The position numbers and the translations under genes are program-made. A stretch of DNA of 64,000 nucleotides from Geomonas propionica. GTDB lineage: Bacteria; Desulfobacterota; Desulfuromonadia; Geobacterales; Geobacteraceae. The stretch covers positions 1 to 64,000 of the forward strand of contig NZ_JAEMHK010000008.1 in assembly GCF_016458235.1 (NCBI RefSeq), written 5' to 3'. Of this stretch, positions 28,863-41,601 are shown in pieces (position 1 is the stretch's first letter; each line of letters starts with the position of its first letter). The notes under the pieces were generated by a model that was given only the letters and a program-made list of their open reading frames with translations, ran no database searches and was not told the origin of the DNA.

Positions 28863-30065
28863 TTACTTTGATTCCGCTATGAGTGCGGCGTTAGGTGCTT
28901 TGTCAGGAACCCGCATCCACTGTGCCGCAATGAGTGAGATGACACCAAGCACCGTGCCGCCGATGAAAGGTATCCGGTAATCCATCATCCAGAAATATCC
29001 CCCCAAGGCTGGCAGGAAGACGGCGGCAATGTGGTTGATAGTAAAACCCACTGACATGGATGAGGCGATGTCGGCCGGATCGGCCACCTTCTGGAAGTAG
29101 GTCCTGATGGCGACTTCGAAATTGTAGAGGATGTTATCCAGTATGTACATCAGCATGACCAGATTTTTAGACGTGGTGAAGGCGTAGACCAGGAAGATGA
29201 CGATGACGCCGGAGTACTCGATGGAGGAGATGGTGCGCTCGCCGAAGTGGTTGATCGCTTTTCCGATCAACGAGTTGAGGATGTAGGCCACCACGTTGTT
29301 GATGATGAACAGGATGGTCATCTCGCGGACAGTAAAATGGAACACCTGGACCAGGAGCAGGATGGAGAAGACCACAAAGATCTGGCGTCTGGCGCCGGAG
29401 AGCAGCGTCAGCAGGTAAAAGAGCGAATAGCGGCGGCGCAGGATCATCTTCTTGCGCTGCGGTACGATGCCGGCGTGGGTGGGGTTCTGGAACAGCCCCC
29501 AGACGCCGGCCGCCAGCACCAGCGCGCCGATAGCCAGGTACATCTCGCGGTAGTGCGCGATGCCGCTCAGGCAATACACGATGATGCCGGCGACGACGCT
29601 CGATACCGCTGCGAGCGCACGCAGACGGCCGAAAATGAGCGGCGACACGGCGGTCGAGAAGTATTGCAGCGTGAGAGACTGGTTGGTGCTCTCGTAATAA
29701 TGGAAGCCGAAGCTCATCACAACCGTTGTGAAGATGACCCAGCCATAGGAGGGGATCAGGGCGGTGATGCCGGTCCCGAGGCCCAGTAGGACGATGGAAA
29801 GCGCCGCCAGCTTGTGCTCCCGCACCAGCAGCAGCACGAACACGACCAGCAGCGACAACAGTCCCGGTATTTCGCGCACCGACTGGGTGACGCCCACCTG
29901 GCTCCCGTTGAGATGCACCATCTCAGCGGCGAAGTTGTTGAAAAGGATAGTGTAGCCCTGCAGGCCGATGGTCGAGGCGGCGGTCAGCACCACCAGAAAG
30001 CGCAGCATCGGGCGCTGCTCAGAGGTCAACAGTCCCGCGTCCAATTTTCCAAGTACACCTTTCAT
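28863..30065 (-). CDS. MFS transporter
   Basis: This 400-residue membrane protein has about 12 hydrophobic segments in two halves separated by a basic loop (PQRKKMILRRRYSLF). ATG at 30065 is chosen because GGAGA lies upstream; a longer in-frame reading adds 41 poorly hydrophobic residues. Substrate cannot be assigned. The gene is followed after 50 bp by the VOC and FMN-binding genes in the same direction, and is divergent from rubredoxin. Confidence 0.85.
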   Translation of the reverse strand: MKGVLGKLDAGLLTSEQRPMLRFLVVLTAASTIGLQGYTILFNNFAAEMVHLNGSQVGVTQSVREIPGLLSLLVVFVLLLVREHKLAALSIVLLGLGTGITALIPSYGWVIFTTVVMSFGFHYYESTNQSLTLQYFSTAVSPLIFGRLRALAAVSSVVAGIIVYCLSGIAHYREMYLAIGALVLAAGVWGLFQNPTHAGIVPQRKKMILRRRYSLFYLLTLLSGARRQIFVVFSILLLVQVFHFTVREMTILFIINNVVAYILNSLIGKAINHFGERTISSIEYSGVIVIFLVYAFTTSKNLVMLMYILDNILYNFEVAIRTYFQKVADPADIASSMSVGFTINHIAAVFLPALGGYFWMMDYRIPFIGGTVLGVISLIAAQWMRVPDKAPNAALIAESK

Positions 30066-30286
30066 GCAGTCTCCAGTTGTCTCGCGGTTCCCGCGCCGGC
30101 TCCAGCCGGGCAGAAGCGCTATCTTTAGCACCGATGGCGGCCGCTTGTATATACCGCTCTCTTTAATGATCGTGCGGCGGCTTGACATTAATGGGGCGCC
30201 AGCTACTTTTTATGAATGTTTTCAGCCGAGATCACTGCTACGACAGGAATAGCGGGCAGAACAGTATCAACTTCAAGGAGGAAGTC

Positions 30287-30445
30287 ATGCAAAAGTATCG
30301 CTGCACGGTTTGTGGGTACATTTATGATCCAGAGGTAGGGGACATTGATAGCGGTGTGGCGCCGGGAACCGCCTTTGAAGACATTCCGGAGGATTGGGTC
30401 TGTCCGGTGTGCGGTGTCGATAAGAGCATGTTTGAGCCGGAATAA
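30287..30445 (+). CDS. rd: rubredoxin
   Basis: The 52-residue protein has the two rubredoxin knuckles [10 protein letters not shown] and [11 protein letters not shown], which hold a single Fe(Cys)4 site. ATG at 30287 follows AAGGAGG. A TTGACA box at 30182 is a possible -35. It is 21 bp upstream of a flavoprotein oxidoreductase that could reduce it, an arrangement common in oxygen/ROS defence of anaerobes. Confidence 0.96.
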   Translation: MQKYRCTVCGYIYDPEVGDIDSGVAPGTAFEDIPEDWVCPVCGVDKSMFEPE

Positions 30446-30466
30446 GCCTCAAAGGGAGACCAGCTT

Positions 30467-31801
30467 ATGAAGTGTGTGATCATCGGCGGGATAGCTGCTG
30501 GGCTTTCAGCGGCCAGTCAGATAAAGCGGCAGTCTCCCGAAGCTGAGGTGGTTGTTCTCGAGAAGAGCGGTGACGTCTCCTACGCCGCCTGCGGCATGCC
30601 CTACAACCTCTTCTTCAGGGACAAGCCGGTGGAGAAGTTGTACGCACTTCCTTTGGAAACCATCCGAAGCGAGCGCGGTGTCGATTACAGGCTGTACCAG
30701 GAAGTAACCCGCATCGACGCAGAGGGAAAGGAGGTCGAGGTCACCGATCTTCAGAGCGGTAAAAGTTACAGCGAAAGTTACGATTTCCTGGTCTATGCCA
30801 CCGGAAACAAAGCGATCCGCCTCGACTATCCCGGCTTCGACGACCGCGACGTCTTCTACTTCCGAACCCTTGAAGATACCCGCCGCGCCAAGGAGTTCCT
30901 GTACCAAAATCCCCCGGCCAAGGTGCTCTTGGTCGGCGCCGGTTACACCAATCTGGAAGTAGCCGATGTCCTCACCAACTTGAAGCTCACGCCGGTGATC
31001 ATCGAGAAGGCGCCGGTGATTCTGCCGTCCTTCTGCGAAGAGGTGCGCGAGAAGGTCGTGGCAAAGGCACTGGAGAAAGGGATCGAGCTTTTCACCGGTG
31101 TCGATGTCGAGGAGAAGGCGGGGCGCCAGGTGAAGACATCGGCCGGGACCTTCGAGGCCGACATGGTGGTGGTGGCTGCGGGAGCACGCCCGAACACCGC
31201 CCTCTTTGCGGCGGCCGGGGGCGAATTGGGCGTTGCCGGCGCGGTCAAGGTGGACCGCTACCTGCGCACCAACCTGGACGGCGTCTTCTCCGGCGGGGAC
31301 TGTGCCGAGCACTACGTCCGGCAGTTGGGGCTCAACTCGTACTTCCCGCTCGGGCCGGCGGCCAACAAGCAGGGACGTGTCATCGGCCACAACATCTGCA
31401 ATCCCGACCGGATGACCGAGTTCTGGGGCATCGACCAGACCGCGGTCTTCAAGTTTTTCGACTACACCATCGCCACCACCGGACTCAGCGAGCGGCAGTT
31501 GCAGACGCTTAACAAGAACGTGGTCAAGGTGGTGGTGGATGGCCCGACCAGGGGCGAGTTCCCCGGTGGCGGCACCATCCGCATCGTGCTTTTGTGCGAG
31601 AAGGGAAGCGGCCTCTTGCTGGGCGCCCAGATGATAGGCGAGGATGTGGTGGCCAAGCGGCTGGACGTCCTGGCCACCGCCATCTACAAGAAGATGACCG
31701 TGTTCGAGATCGCCGAGCTGGACCTGAGTTATTCCCCGCCTTACGCGCCGGTCTGGGATCCCATCCTGGTCGCGGCCAACGTCGCTGTAAAAAAAGTCTG
31801 A
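30467..31801 (+). CDS. CoA-disulfide reductase/NADH oxidase-like flavoprotein
   Basis: The 444-residue pyridine nucleotide-disulfide oxidoreductase has an N-terminal FAD motif (IIGGIAAGLSAASQI), the single redox Cys in SYAACGMPYN (Cys43), an NAD(P)-binding motif VLLVGAGYTNLEVA and the C-terminal dimerisation domain. The single-Cys arrangement is that of CoA-disulfide reductases and Nox/Npr enzymes. Adjacency to rubredoxin suggests an NAD(P)H:rubredoxin or CoA-disulfide role. AAAGGGAGACC precedes the ATG. Confidence 0.88.
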   Translation: MKCVIIGGIAAGLSAASQIKRQSPEAEVVVLEKSGDVSYAACGMPYNLFFRDKPVEKLYALPLETIRSERGVDYRLYQEVTRIDAEGKEVEVTDLQSGKSYSESYDFLVYATGNKAIRLDYPGFDDRDVFYFRTLEDTRRAKEFLYQNPPAKVLLVGAGYTNLEVADVLTNLKLTPVIIEKAPVILPSFCEEVREKVVAKALEKGIELFTGVDVEEKAGRQVKTSAGTFEADMVVVAAGARPNTALFAAAGGELGVAGAVKVDRYLRTNLDGVFSGGDCAEHYVRQLGLNSYFPLGPAANKQGRVIGHNICNPDRMTEFWGIDQTAVFKFFDYTIATTGLSERQLQTLNKNVVKVVVDGPTRGEFPGGGTIRIVLLCEKGSGLLLGAQMIGEDVVAKRLDVLATAIYKKMTVFEIAELDLSYSPPYAPVWDPILVAANVAVKKV

Positions 31802-31810
31802 GGAGAAGAC

Positions 31811-34621
<2,811 letters not shown>

Positions 34622-34640
34622 ATAGACCCAGTCGCTTGTT

Positions 34641-34728
34641 ACTCCCTCCCCTGGAGGGGGAGGGTCGGGGAGGGGGCCGCCAACAGCTATTCCCCCCTCC
34701 CGACCTCCCCCTTCCGGGGGGAGGAGAC
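34641..34728. repeat. GC-rich palindromic repeat (family A), copy 3
   Basis: ACTCCCTCCCCTGGAGGGGG at the left and CCTCCCCCTTCCGGGGGGAG at the right mirror each other around a 20-bp core. Architecture is the same as 7424-7532. Confidence 0.8.
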
Positions 34729-34787
34729 AGCCTGTAGTGCAATCCCACCTATTTTTACCGCGCACCCATATCCCAACCGGCAAAGGT

Positions 34788-34809
34788 GGGCGAATGATTA
34801 TTCGCCCCT
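34788..34809. repeat. GGGCGAAT-ATTCGCCC palindrome (family B), copy 3
   Basis: GGGCGAATGATTATTCGCCC matches the pair at 14215-14293 and ends just before the csoR promoter. Confidence 0.88.
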
Positions 34810-34820
34810 ACAATTCTTGC

Positions 34821-34850
34821 TTGACCCGTCATACCCCCAGGGGGTATTGT
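34821..34850 (+). promoter_or_regulatory. csoR-copA promoter with CsoR-type operator between -35 and -10
   Basis: TTGACC (34821) and TATTGT (34845) are an 18-bp-spaced promoter. The spacer is filled by the palindrome ATACCCCC-A-GGGGGTAT (34831-34847), the form expected for CsoR/RcnR-family operators. Repression until Cu(I) binds CsoR is inferred. Confidence 0.8.
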
Positions 34851-34863
34851 CTTGTTTAACGAT

Positions 34864-34880
34864 ATACCCCCACCCGGTAT
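34864..34880 (+). promoter_or_regulatory. second, degenerate CsoR half-operator
   Basis: ATACCCCCACCCGGTAT keeps the left arm and outer right arm of the main operator, 33 bp downstream of it and 20 bp before the csoR start codon. Confidence 0.5.
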
Positions 34881-34899
34881 CGGGTGCCCGGAGGAGACC

Positions 34900-35190
34900 A
34901 TGGCTGACTCTTCAAAAAACAAGCTGAACACCCGCGTGAAAAGAATCGCCGGGCAGGTCGCAGGCATCGAACGGATGCTGGACGAGAAACGCTACTGCGT
35001 GGACATCCTGAACCAGATTTCCGCCGTGCGCTCTGCGCTCGATGCGCTAGGTGTTGAACTGCTTACCCGTCACCTGGAGAACTGCGTGCTGGGGCAGGGG
35101 GGCGACAAACAACACGACCAGGCCAAGCCGATGAGCCAGCAGCAGCTGTTGGGCGAGGTCAAGACGGCGCTGTCGCGGTTTCTGAAGTAG
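34900..35190 (+). CDS. csoR: copper-sensing transcriptional repressor CsoR
   Basis: The 96-residue all-helical repressor has Cu(I) ligands Cys33, His58 and Cys62 with the exact 25- and 4-residue spacing of characterised CsoR proteins ([14 protein letters not shown]). ATG at 34900 follows GGAGGAGACC. It heads the csoR-copA-metal-binding operon and lies just after its presumed operator, so it probably autoregulates. Confidence 0.95.
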   Translation: MADSSKNKLNTRVKRIAGQVAGIERMLDEKRYCVDILNQISAVRSALDALGVELLTRHLENCVLGQGGDKQHDQAKPMSQQQLLGEVKTALSRFLK

Positions 35191-35209
35191 TGCTTTGGAG
35201 GAAGACAAA

Positions 35210-37729
35210 ATGGCTGAAAAAGTAATCTTACGCGACCCCGTATGCGGGATGGAAGTCGGCGCTGCTGCTCCCCTTTCCGCCACGCACAAAGGGACCAGCT
35301 ACAAATTCTGCTCCGCGACCTGTCTGGAGAAATTCCTGGAATCGCCGGAGACGTATCTCAACCAAGTTGCGGCGCCCGCAACTGCGGAGGCGCTTGCCCC
35401 GGCAGCCCCACCAGTGACGGCACAGGAACGGGCGGAGCAGTGCGAGTTCCCGCTTCTGGGCATGAACTGCGCGGGCTGCGCAGGTCGCATCGAGAAGACC
35501 CTGAACACGACACCTGGCGTGGTGACTGCGGCGGTCAATTTCGCCACCACCCGCGCCACTATCAAGTTCGACCCCCGGGGAACTTCACCCGACACGCTCA
35601 AGCAGGTGGTGCGCGACATGGGTTACGACGTCTTGGAATCCGGCGAAGCAGGGGAGACCGACGAGGCCGGCATGCTGGAAGCGCAGACCCAGGTGCACGA
35701 GGCACAGTACAGGAAAAACCGTACCAAGTTCTGCGTGGCGCTGGCCCTGACCCTGCCTGTGGCGGTGCTCGCCATGGCCGGACACGTGGTGCCTGCGTTG
35801 GCCGACGCCTTCAACTTTCCAGGGCGCGCCTGGGTCGAGCTTGCCCTGACAACTCCTGTATTGTTCTGGGCCGGTCGCGAGTTCTTCACCGGCGCCTGGA
35901 CCGCCGCCAAGCACCGTGTCGCCGACATGAACACCCTGGTTGCATTGGGCACCCTCTCCGCCTATGTCTTCAGCCTGGTCGCCACTATTGCCCCGGAGTG
36001 GCTCATAGCCGGAGCAGGCGCTTCGGGCGTAACTGCCGGTCACGCACACGCCATGGCCTCGCCGGTCGGCGTCTACTACGAGGTGGCCGCCATCATCGTC
36101 ACCTTGATCCTGATGGGGCGCCTGCTGGAGGCGCGCGCCCGCAGCAAGACGAGCGGCGCCATCCATGCCCTCATCGGACTGCAGCCCAAACTGGCCCGCG
36201 TGGTACGGGACGACAGGGAGGAGGATATCCCGATCGCCGAGGTGCAACTGGGCGACGTCATCGTGGTGCGTCCCGGCGAAAAGGTGCCGGTGGACGGTGA
36301 AGTGATCGAAGGGGGCTCTTCGGTCGACGAGAGCATGCTGACCGGCGAGCCGCTGCCGGTGCAAAAGAAAATAGGCGACACGGTGATCGGCGCCACACTG
36401 AACAAGACCGGCTCTTTCCGGATGCGCGCCACGAGGATCGGCAAGGACACCGTGCTGCAGCAGATCGTGCGACTGGTGCAGCAGGCCCAGGGAAGCAAGG
36501 CGCCCATCCAGCGCCTGGCCGACCTGATCGCCAGCTATTTCGTGCCGGTGGTGATCAGTCTCGCCATTGCCACCTTCGTGATCTGGTTCGATGTTTCGCC
36601 GCCCGAGACGCGCCTCAACATGGCGGTACTCACCTTCGTTTCGGTGCTGATCATCGCCTGCCCCTGCGCCCTTGGTCTCGCCACTCCGACCGCCATCATG
36701 GTCGGCACCGGGCGCGGCGCCCAAAGCGGCATCCTGATCAAGGGGGGCGAGGCACTGGAAACCGCCCACAAGCTGACCACCATCGTCCTGGACAAGACCG
36801 GCACCATCACCCGCGGCGTCCCTTCGGTCACGGACGTGGAAACTTTCCTGGTAGATAGGCAAACCCTGCTGCAGCTCGCCGCCTCGGCCGAGGCCGGCAG
36901 CGAGCACCCACTGGGAGAGGCAATCGTGCGCTCGGCAGAGGAGGAGGGGCTCGAGCGGCTTTCGGTGAGCGGGTTCAACGCCATCCCGGGGCACGGCATC
37001 GAGGCTGAAGTGGCGGGCAAAAAGATCCTCGTGGGCACTGAGCTGCTGCTGACCAACAACGGTGTCGCCGTCAATCCATCGAAAGCGCACCTGCTGGCGG
37101 ACGCGGGAAAAACTCCGGTGCTGGTGGCAATCGACGGGAGGTTCGCCGGTGTCATCGCCGTCGCAGACCCGATCAAGGAAACGTCTGCCGCCGCCATCAA
37201 GCGTCTGCACGACCTGGGTCTCGAGGTGATCATGCTGACCGGTGACAATCGCCGCACCGCCGACTCCATCGCACGCCAGGTAGGCGTGGACCGCGTGGTC
37301 GCCGAAGTGCTGCCGGACGGGAAGGGCGAAGAGGTGAAGAAACTGCAGGCACAGGGCAAGGTTGTAGCCATGGTTGGCGACGGCATCAACGACGCCCCGG
37401 CGCTGGCGCAGGCCGATGTGGGGATCGCTATGGGGAGCGGCACCGACGTCGCCATCGAGGCGGCCGACATCACGCTGGTGCGCGGGGACCTGAACGGTGT
37501 CATCTCCAGCATTGCACTCTCCCGGGCCACCATCGCCAACATCAAGCAGAACCTGTTCTTCGCCTTCATCTACAACATTCTCGGTATCCCGATCGCGGCG
37601 GGGATCCTGTACCCGTTTACCGGGTGGCTCCTGAGTCCGATCATCGCTTCGCTGACCATGGCGCTCTCCTCGGTCAGCGTGGTCACCAACGCCCTGCGTC
37701 TGCGCGGGTTCACCGTAGAAAGGGGATAA
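35210..37729 (+). CDS. copA: copper-exporting P1B-type ATPase CopA with N-terminal YHS domain
   Basis: The 839-residue pump exports Cu(I) from the cytoplasm. Order: YHS/TRASH domain (residues 8-50, [19 protein letters not shown]), linker, heavy-metal-associated domain (GMNCAGCAG, Cys87/Cys90), eight TM helices with CPC at 484-486, actuator TGE (MLTGEPLPV), phosphorylation site DKTGT (Asp528) and hinge [21 protein letters not shown] precedes the ATG at 35210. It is 19 bp after csoR and 2 bp before the next gene. The YHS domain before the usual metal domain is an accessory sensor seen in some homologues. Confidence 0.96.
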   Translation: MAEKVILRDPVCGMEVGAAAPLSATHKGTSYKFCSATCLEKFLESPETYLNQVAAPATAEALAPAAPPVTAQERAEQCEFPLLGMNCAGCAGRIEKTLNTTPGVVTAAVNFATTRATIKFDPRGTSPDTLKQVVRDMGYDVLESGEAGETDEAGMLEAQTQVHEAQYRKNRTKFCVALALTLPVAVLAMAGHVVPALADAFNFPGRAWVELALTTPVLFWAGREFFTGAWTAAKHRVADMNTLVALGTLSAYVFSLVATIAPEWLIAGAGASGVTAGHAHAMASPVGVYYEVAAIIVTLILMGRLLEARARSKTSGAIHALIGLQPKLARVVRDDREEDIPIAEVQLGDVIVVRPGEKVPVDGEVIEGGSSVDESMLTGEPLPVQKKIGDTVIGATLNKTGSFRMRATRIGKDTVLQQIVRLVQQAQGSKAPIQRLADLIASYFVPVVISLAIATFVIWFDVSPPETRLNMAVLTFVSVLIIACPCALGLATPTAIMVGTGRGAQSGILIKGGEALETAHKLTTIVLDKTGTITRGVPSVTDVETFLVDRQTLLQLAASAEAGSEHPLGEAIVRSAEEEGLERLSVSGFNAIPGHGIEAEVAGKKILVGTELLLTNNGVAVNPSKAHLLADAGKTPVLVAIDGRFAGVIAVADPIKETSAAAIKRLHDLGLEVIMLTGDNRRTADSIARQVGVDRVVAEVLPDGKGEEVKKLQAQGKVVAMVGDGINDAPALAQADVGIAMGSGTDVAIEAADITLVRGDLNGVISSIALSRATIANIKQNLFFAFIYNILGIPIAAGILYPFTGWLLSPIIASLTMALSSVSVVTNALRLRGFTVERG

Positions 37730-37731
37730 CC

Positions 37732-37947
37732 ATGGACACTACCCAGATACTCGTAACCGTGGCCGGCGCCGCCCTTATTGCCGGCAACCTCTGGTTCTTT
37801 TTCGGCAAAAAAGCTACTATCAAGCCCGTTGCCAAGGGCGCCCTCTACGCCTGCCCGATGCATCCCTGGATCACCAGTAACGATCCCACCGCCGACTGCT
37901 CGATCTGCGGCATGAAACTGGTCAGAAGCGACGAGATAAGCACGTAA
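37732..37947 (+). CDS. small membrane-anchored heavy-metal-binding-domain protein
   Basis: The 71-residue protein has an N-terminal TM helix (about 6-24) and a single heavy-metal-binding domain, YACPMHP...CSICGMKL. The same domain begins the CusB-like adaptor at 41602 (YTCAMHP...CPICGMQL). It is directly after copA (2-bp gap), so it likely accepts Cu(I) at the outer face of the inner membrane and hands it on. That handoff is inferred. Confidence 0.85.
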   Translation: MDTTQILVTVAGAALIAGNLWFFFGKKATIKPVAKGALYACPMHPWITSNDPTADCSICGMKLVRSDEIST

Positions 37948-37965
37948 CGAAGCAACTGTGGTTGT

Positions 37966-37996
37966 GGAATATTCTGCTGTCGAGGTGGAATATTCC
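37966..37996 (+). promoter_or_regulatory. GAATAT direct repeat, 21-bp spacing (site 1; candidate NtrC-type enhancer)
   Basis: GGAATATTC at 37966 and GGAATATTCC at 37987 lie exactly 21 bp apart, start to start. Matching pairs occur at 40142-40169 and 46172-46201. The repeat lies 89 bp upstream of a sigma-54-like -24 element. Confidence 0.75.
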
Positions 37997-38075
37997 TCCA
38001 ACCAGATAGCCCACTCCCTACCGTTTACCCGCGCTGTATGCGCTTTTACAGGCACTTAGCACAAGATATTCCTCT

Positions 38076-38091
38076 TGGCATGACACTTGAT
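38076..38091 (+). promoter_or_regulatory. sigma-54-like promoter of the ABC gene pair
   Basis: TTGGCATGACACTTGA has GG (38077-38078), ten bases, then GA (38089-38090). The -24 element fits well; the -12 has GA in place of GC. Confidence 0.6.
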
Positions 38092-38182
38092 ATAGAGCAG
38101 CCGGTAGTCGTTGCAAGGAGATGCCGCGGGGTTCCGCCTCCTCGGTCCCGCGGCATCTTTCAACCCGCAGCACGGAGACAAG

Positions 38183-39343
38183 ATGAAACTGCACACCATC
38201 TCGATCAACAACCTGAAGCGCCGCAAGGCCAAGATGGCGTTCCTGACCATCGGCCTCATGGTCGGCATCGCCACCATCGTGACCCTGGTCACCCTGACCC
38301 GCTCCATGTCCAACGACATCGAGCGGAAGATGGACGAGTTCGGCGCCAACATCCTGATCACCCCGCAGAGCAACGGCCTGTCCATGAACTACGGCGGCAT
38401 CAACCTGGGCGGCGTCACTTTCGATCAGCGCGAGATCAAGCAGGAGGACCTGGACAAGGTCCGCAAGATCAAGAACAACAAGAACATCTCCTCCATCTCT
38501 CCCAAGGTGCTGGGCGGGGTGAAAATCGGCACCCACGACGTGCTGCTGGTCGGCGTCGATTTCGCAGCGGAGTTGAAGATGAAGCAGTGGTGGCAGATTT
38601 TCGGCGCCGAGCCAAAAGGGGACAACGAGTTGCTCTTGGGGAGCGACGCCTCCAATACTCTCAACGCGACCTCGGGCGACAGCATCGAGATCAAGGGGGA
38701 GAAGTTCAAGGTTGCCGGCGTCCTGAACCAGACCGGGTCGCAGGACGATTCGCTGGTCTTCATCGCGCTGCCCAAGGCGCAGAAGATCCTCGGCAAGGAA
38801 GGAAAGATCACCATGGCCGAGGTTGCGGCACTCTGCTCCGGTTGCCCCATCTCCGACATGGTGAACCAGATCGCCGAACTCCTCCCCGACAGCAAGGTGT
38901 CCGCGATCCAGCAGGTGGTGGCGGGACGTCTCAAGGCACTGGACCAGTTCAAACGCTTCTCCTACGCCATGGCGAGTGTCGTTGTCTTCATCGGCTCCCT
39001 CATCGTTTTCGTGACCATGATGGGGAGCGTCAACGAGCGCACCACCGAGATCGGCGTCTTCCGTGCCATCGGATTCCGGAAGAGCCACATCATGCGCATC
39101 ATCCTGCTGGAGGCCGCCCTGGTGAGCCTTCTGGCTGGGGTGTTGGGATACGCTGCGGGCATGGGAGGTGCGAAGCTCGCGCTCCCATTCATGGCTGAAA
39201 CCAAGAATGCCCACTTGGTTTGGGACACTACGGTGGCCTTCGGGTCGATTGGACTGGCGCTGCTGCTCGGCATCCTGGCCAGCCTCTACCCCGCGCTGCA
39301 CGCCAGCAAGATGGATCCGACCGAGGCCCTGCGGGCACTTTAA
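38183..39343 (+). CDS. FtsX/MacB-type ABC transporter permease in the metal island
   Basis: The 386-residue permease has TM1 (about 20-40), a MacB-like periplasmic domain and three C-terminal TM helices; VNERTTEIGVFRAIGF and the terminal DPTEALRAL are FtsX-family signatures. Two Cys in the periplasmic part (ALCSGCPISD) are suggestive of metal or disulfide. ATG follows GGAGAC. It is paired with the ATPase after 9 bp. It has no adaptor of its own, so it may act in lipoprotein release or metal stress export. The substrate is unknown. Confidence 0.88.
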   Translation: MKLHTISINNLKRRKAKMAFLTIGLMVGIATIVTLVTLTRSMSNDIERKMDEFGANILITPQSNGLSMNYGGINLGGVTFDQREIKQEDLDKVRKIKNNKNISSISPKVLGGVKIGTHDVLLVGVDFAAELKMKQWWQIFGAEPKGDNELLLGSDASNTLNATSGDSIEIKGEKFKVAGVLNQTGSQDDSLVFIALPKAQKILGKEGKITMAEVAALCSGCPISDMVNQIAELLPDSKVSAIQQVVAGRLKALDQFKRFSYAMASVVVFIGSLIVFVTMMGSVNERTTEIGVFRAIGFRKSHIMRIILLEAALVSLLAGVLGYAAGMGGAKLALPFMAETKNAHLVWDTTVAFGSIGLALLLGILASLYPALHASKMDPTEALRAL

Positions 39344-39352
39344 GAGGACGAT

Positions 39353-40021
39353 ATGGCAATCATAGCAATGAAGAACGTGAAGAAGCAGTACCAGACCGGA
39401 TCCGACTTGGTCGAGGCGCTACGCGGCGTGGATATCACCATCGAGGCTGGCGAGTTCATCACCATCATGGGGCAGTCCGGCTCAGGCAAGAGCACGCTGC
39501 TCTCGGTCCTGGGCGGGATGAACCATCCCACCAGCGGCGACGTCGAAATGGCCGGGGTGAAGCTGTACCAGTTGAAAAGCGAGGAGTTGGCGGACTTCCG
39601 GGCGCAAAACCTCGGTTTCGTGTTTCAGTCCTTTCACCTGATCCAGTATTTGACCGCCCTCGAGAACGTCATGCTGCCGCTCGCCATCGTCAAGATGAGC
39701 ACCGCCGCCAAGAAAGAAGCGGCCCGCCAAGCGTTGGAGCGGGTGGGGCTGGGCGGCAAGACCGACCGGCTGCCCAACCAGCTCTCCGGCGGCGAGCAGG
39801 AGCGCGTCGCTATTGCGCGCGCCATCGTTAATAATCCGCACATCCTTCTTGCCGATGAACCGACGGGCAATCTGGACTCGAAAACCAGCGAGGAAGTCAT
39901 GACGCTGTTCAGGCAGCTGAACCAAGCCGGACAAACGGTCGTCATGGTCACTCATAACCCCGAGAATGGCGCTTATTCGGATCGAACCATTCATTTAAAG
40001 GACGGTTTGATCAGCGCCTAG
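39353..40021 (+). CDS. LolD/MacB-type ABC transporter ATP-binding protein
   Basis: The 222-residue ATPase has Walker [11 protein letters not shown]-loop FVFQSFHL, signature [12 protein letters not shown], Walker [13 protein letters not shown] and H-loop MVTHNP. It follows the permease by 9 bp and is closed by a terminator, forming a two-gene operon under the sigma-54-like promoter. Confidence 0.92.
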   Translation: MAIIAMKNVKKQYQTGSDLVEALRGVDITIEAGEFITIMGQSGSGKSTLLSVLGGMNHPTSGDVEMAGVKLYQLKSEELADFRAQNLGFVFQSFHLIQYLTALENVMLPLAIVKMSTAAKKEAARQALERVGLGGKTDRLPNQLSGGEQERVAIARAIVNNPHILLADEPTGNLDSKTSEEVMTLFRQLNQAGQTVVMVTHNPENGAYSDRTIHLKDGLISA

Positions 40022-40050
40022 ATCGCAGGAACCTGTCGCCAGATAGAAAG

Positions 40051-40103
40051 ATCTGGGGGAGCACACACTTCTTCTACAGTGTGCCCTTCAGATTTTTCTT
40101 TTT
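40051..40103 (+). terminator. Rho-independent terminator after the ABC gene pair
   Basis: ATCTGggggaGCACAC pairs with GTGTGCcctTCAGAT around CTTCTTCTACA, followed by TTTTTCTTTTT. Confidence 0.85.
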
Positions 40104-40141
40104 GTGTCGATGATGTAAGACAAAGTTGTCAAGCTGTGTAT

Positions 40142-40169
40142 AATATTCCACGATAACTGCCGAATATCC
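40142..40169 (+). promoter_or_regulatory. GAATAT direct repeat, 21-bp spacing (site 2; candidate enhancer)
   Basis: AATATTCC (40142) and GAATATCC (40162) align with their AAT triplets 21 bp apart. The repeat lies 65 bp upstream of the -24 GG at 40227. Confidence 0.7.
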
Positions 40170-40197
40170 TTCGCACTGAGAGAACCTGCAGTACATG

Positions 40198-40217
40198 ATG
40201 CCTGGGAAAACAGGCAT
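40198..40217. repeat. 7-bp inverted repeat between enhancer and promoter
   Basis: ATGCCTG-GGAAAA-CAGGCAT. It could be an additional operator or aid DNA looping; no T-tract follows. Confidence 0.5.
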
Positions 40218-40224
40218 TTAGAAG

Positions 40225-40242
40225 TGGGCATGAATCGTGTAA
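40225..40242 (+). promoter_or_regulatory. sigma-54-like promoter of the cus-type operon
   Basis: TGGGCATGAATCGTGTAA has GG (40227-40228), ten bases, then GT. Its distance from the GAATAT repeat equals that at 46258. The -12 element is weak. Confidence 0.5.
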
Positions 40243-40281
40243 TTCCATTGTGAAAGCTACCGCCAAGTTTCTGGAGTCACC

Positions 40282-41559
40282 ATGAAATACCGGCTTTTCC
40301 CGCTGTACCTGTTATTGTCCATCCTGATGACCGCTCCTGCGGCCCTCGCCGAAGATGCTAAGCCCGCCACGGAAAACCTCGATCAGCTGGTGCAGGCTGC
40401 CCTGGCCAACAACCCGGAACTGAAGTCCACATCGGCGCGCTGGGAGATGTACAAGAGCCGCATCAGGCAGGCGGGGGCCCTGGAAGACCCGATGCTGATG
40501 TTGAAGCTGCAGAACATGATCGTCACCGATCCGCTCAGCTTCAACAAGGACTCCATGACCCAGAAGGTGGTGGGCATCAGCCAGTTGATCCCGTTCGCCG
40601 GCAAGCGGAAACTGAAGGAAGACATCGCATCGGCGGAGGCGGAGACCTACCGTTGGAGCGTCGAGGAGCGCAAACTCGAACTGACCCGGATGGTGCGCGA
40701 GGCATACTACCAGGTCTACTTTACCGACAAGTCCCTGACCATCATCGAGAAAAACATCAAGATCCTGGACGACTTCATCACCCTGGCCCAGACCAAGTAT
40801 TCCGTCGGGCAGGGGGCGCAGCAGGATATCTACAAGGCGCTTATTGAACGCTCCAAGATGCTGGACATGAAGATCTCGCTGGAGCAGCAGCGCCGAAGCC
40901 TCGAGGTGAGCCTCAACTCCTTGTTGAACCGCCCCCAGAGCACCAAGGTCGGTACCGTCCCGGACTTCAAGCTGGCCCCCCTCAACTACACCCCGGAACA
41001 GTTGGTCGACCTCGCCGAGGAGAACCGGCCGCAACTTAAGTCGGTGAAGGCGCAGATCGAGAAGGGGAGGGCGGGGCACCTGCTGGCACAGAAGGAATCC
41101 TACCCCGACTTCAACGTCTCCTTCGAATACATGCAGCGCCAGAAGGCCATGGGCAGCGACGGTTCCGACATGTATTCGCTGGGCGTCACCTTCAACCTCC
41201 CCATCCAAAAGGAGCGGCGCGCTGCCATGCGGGCCGAGTCCTCCTCGGAAATCAACATGGCCAGCGAGGAGCTGAACGGCGCGCGCAACACCATCTCATC
41301 GGGGGTGAACGACCTACTGGCGCAGATGGAGCGGCGCAGGAAGCTGATCGACCTGTACCTCACCGGCATCATCCCGCAGGCGGAACAGTCGCTGGAGTCG
41401 GCGGTGATCGGCTACCGGGTTAACAAGGTCGACTTCCTTACCCTGCTGGACAACCGGGTCACCCTGTTCAATTACGAGCGCGAATACTACGACTCGATGA
41501 CGGATTACCAGATGAAGCTGGCCCAACTCGAAGCGCTGGTGGGCAAAGATCTGCAGTAA
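40282..41559 (+). CDS. cusC: TolC-family outer-membrane channel, CusC-like
   Basis: The 425-residue protein has a signal peptide (ending PAALA, about residue 22) and two OEP repeats (NNPELKSTSARWEMYKSR; ENRPQLKSVKAQIEKG). It is followed by the CusB- and CusA-like genes and thus forms the outer-membrane duct of a Cu(I)/Ag(I) efflux complex. It starts with TCTGGAG upstream and about 40 bp after a sigma-54-like promoter. Confidence 0.88.
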   Translation: MKYRLFPLYLLLSILMTAPAALAEDAKPATENLDQLVQAALANNPELKSTSARWEMYKSRIRQAGALEDPMLMLKLQNMIVTDPLSFNKDSMTQKVVGISQLIPFAGKRKLKEDIASAEAETYRWSVEERKLELTRMVREAYYQVYFTDKSLTIIEKNIKILDDFITLAQTKYSVGQGAQQDIYKALIERSKMLDMKISLEQQRRSLEVSLNSLLNRPQSTKVGTVPDFKLAPLNYTPEQLVDLAEENRPQLKSVKAQIEKGRAGHLLAQKESYPDFNVSFEYMQRQKAMGSDGSDMYSLGVTFNLPIQKERRAAMRAESSSEINMASEELNGARNTISSGVNDLLAQMERRRKLIDLYLTGIIPQAEQSLESAVIGYRVNKVDFLTLLDNRVTLFNYEREYYDSMTDYQMKLAQLEALVGKDLQ

Positions 41560-41601
41560 TCCCTGCAAAGTGAAATTTATTACCCCGCGAGGTACTTACT
41601 C

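Noticed and set aside
38051-38066. Alternative sigma-54 site (GGCACTTAGCAC) closer to enhancer site 1
   Set aside because: GG is followed after ten bases by AA, lacking the -12 G; the site at 38076 fits better.
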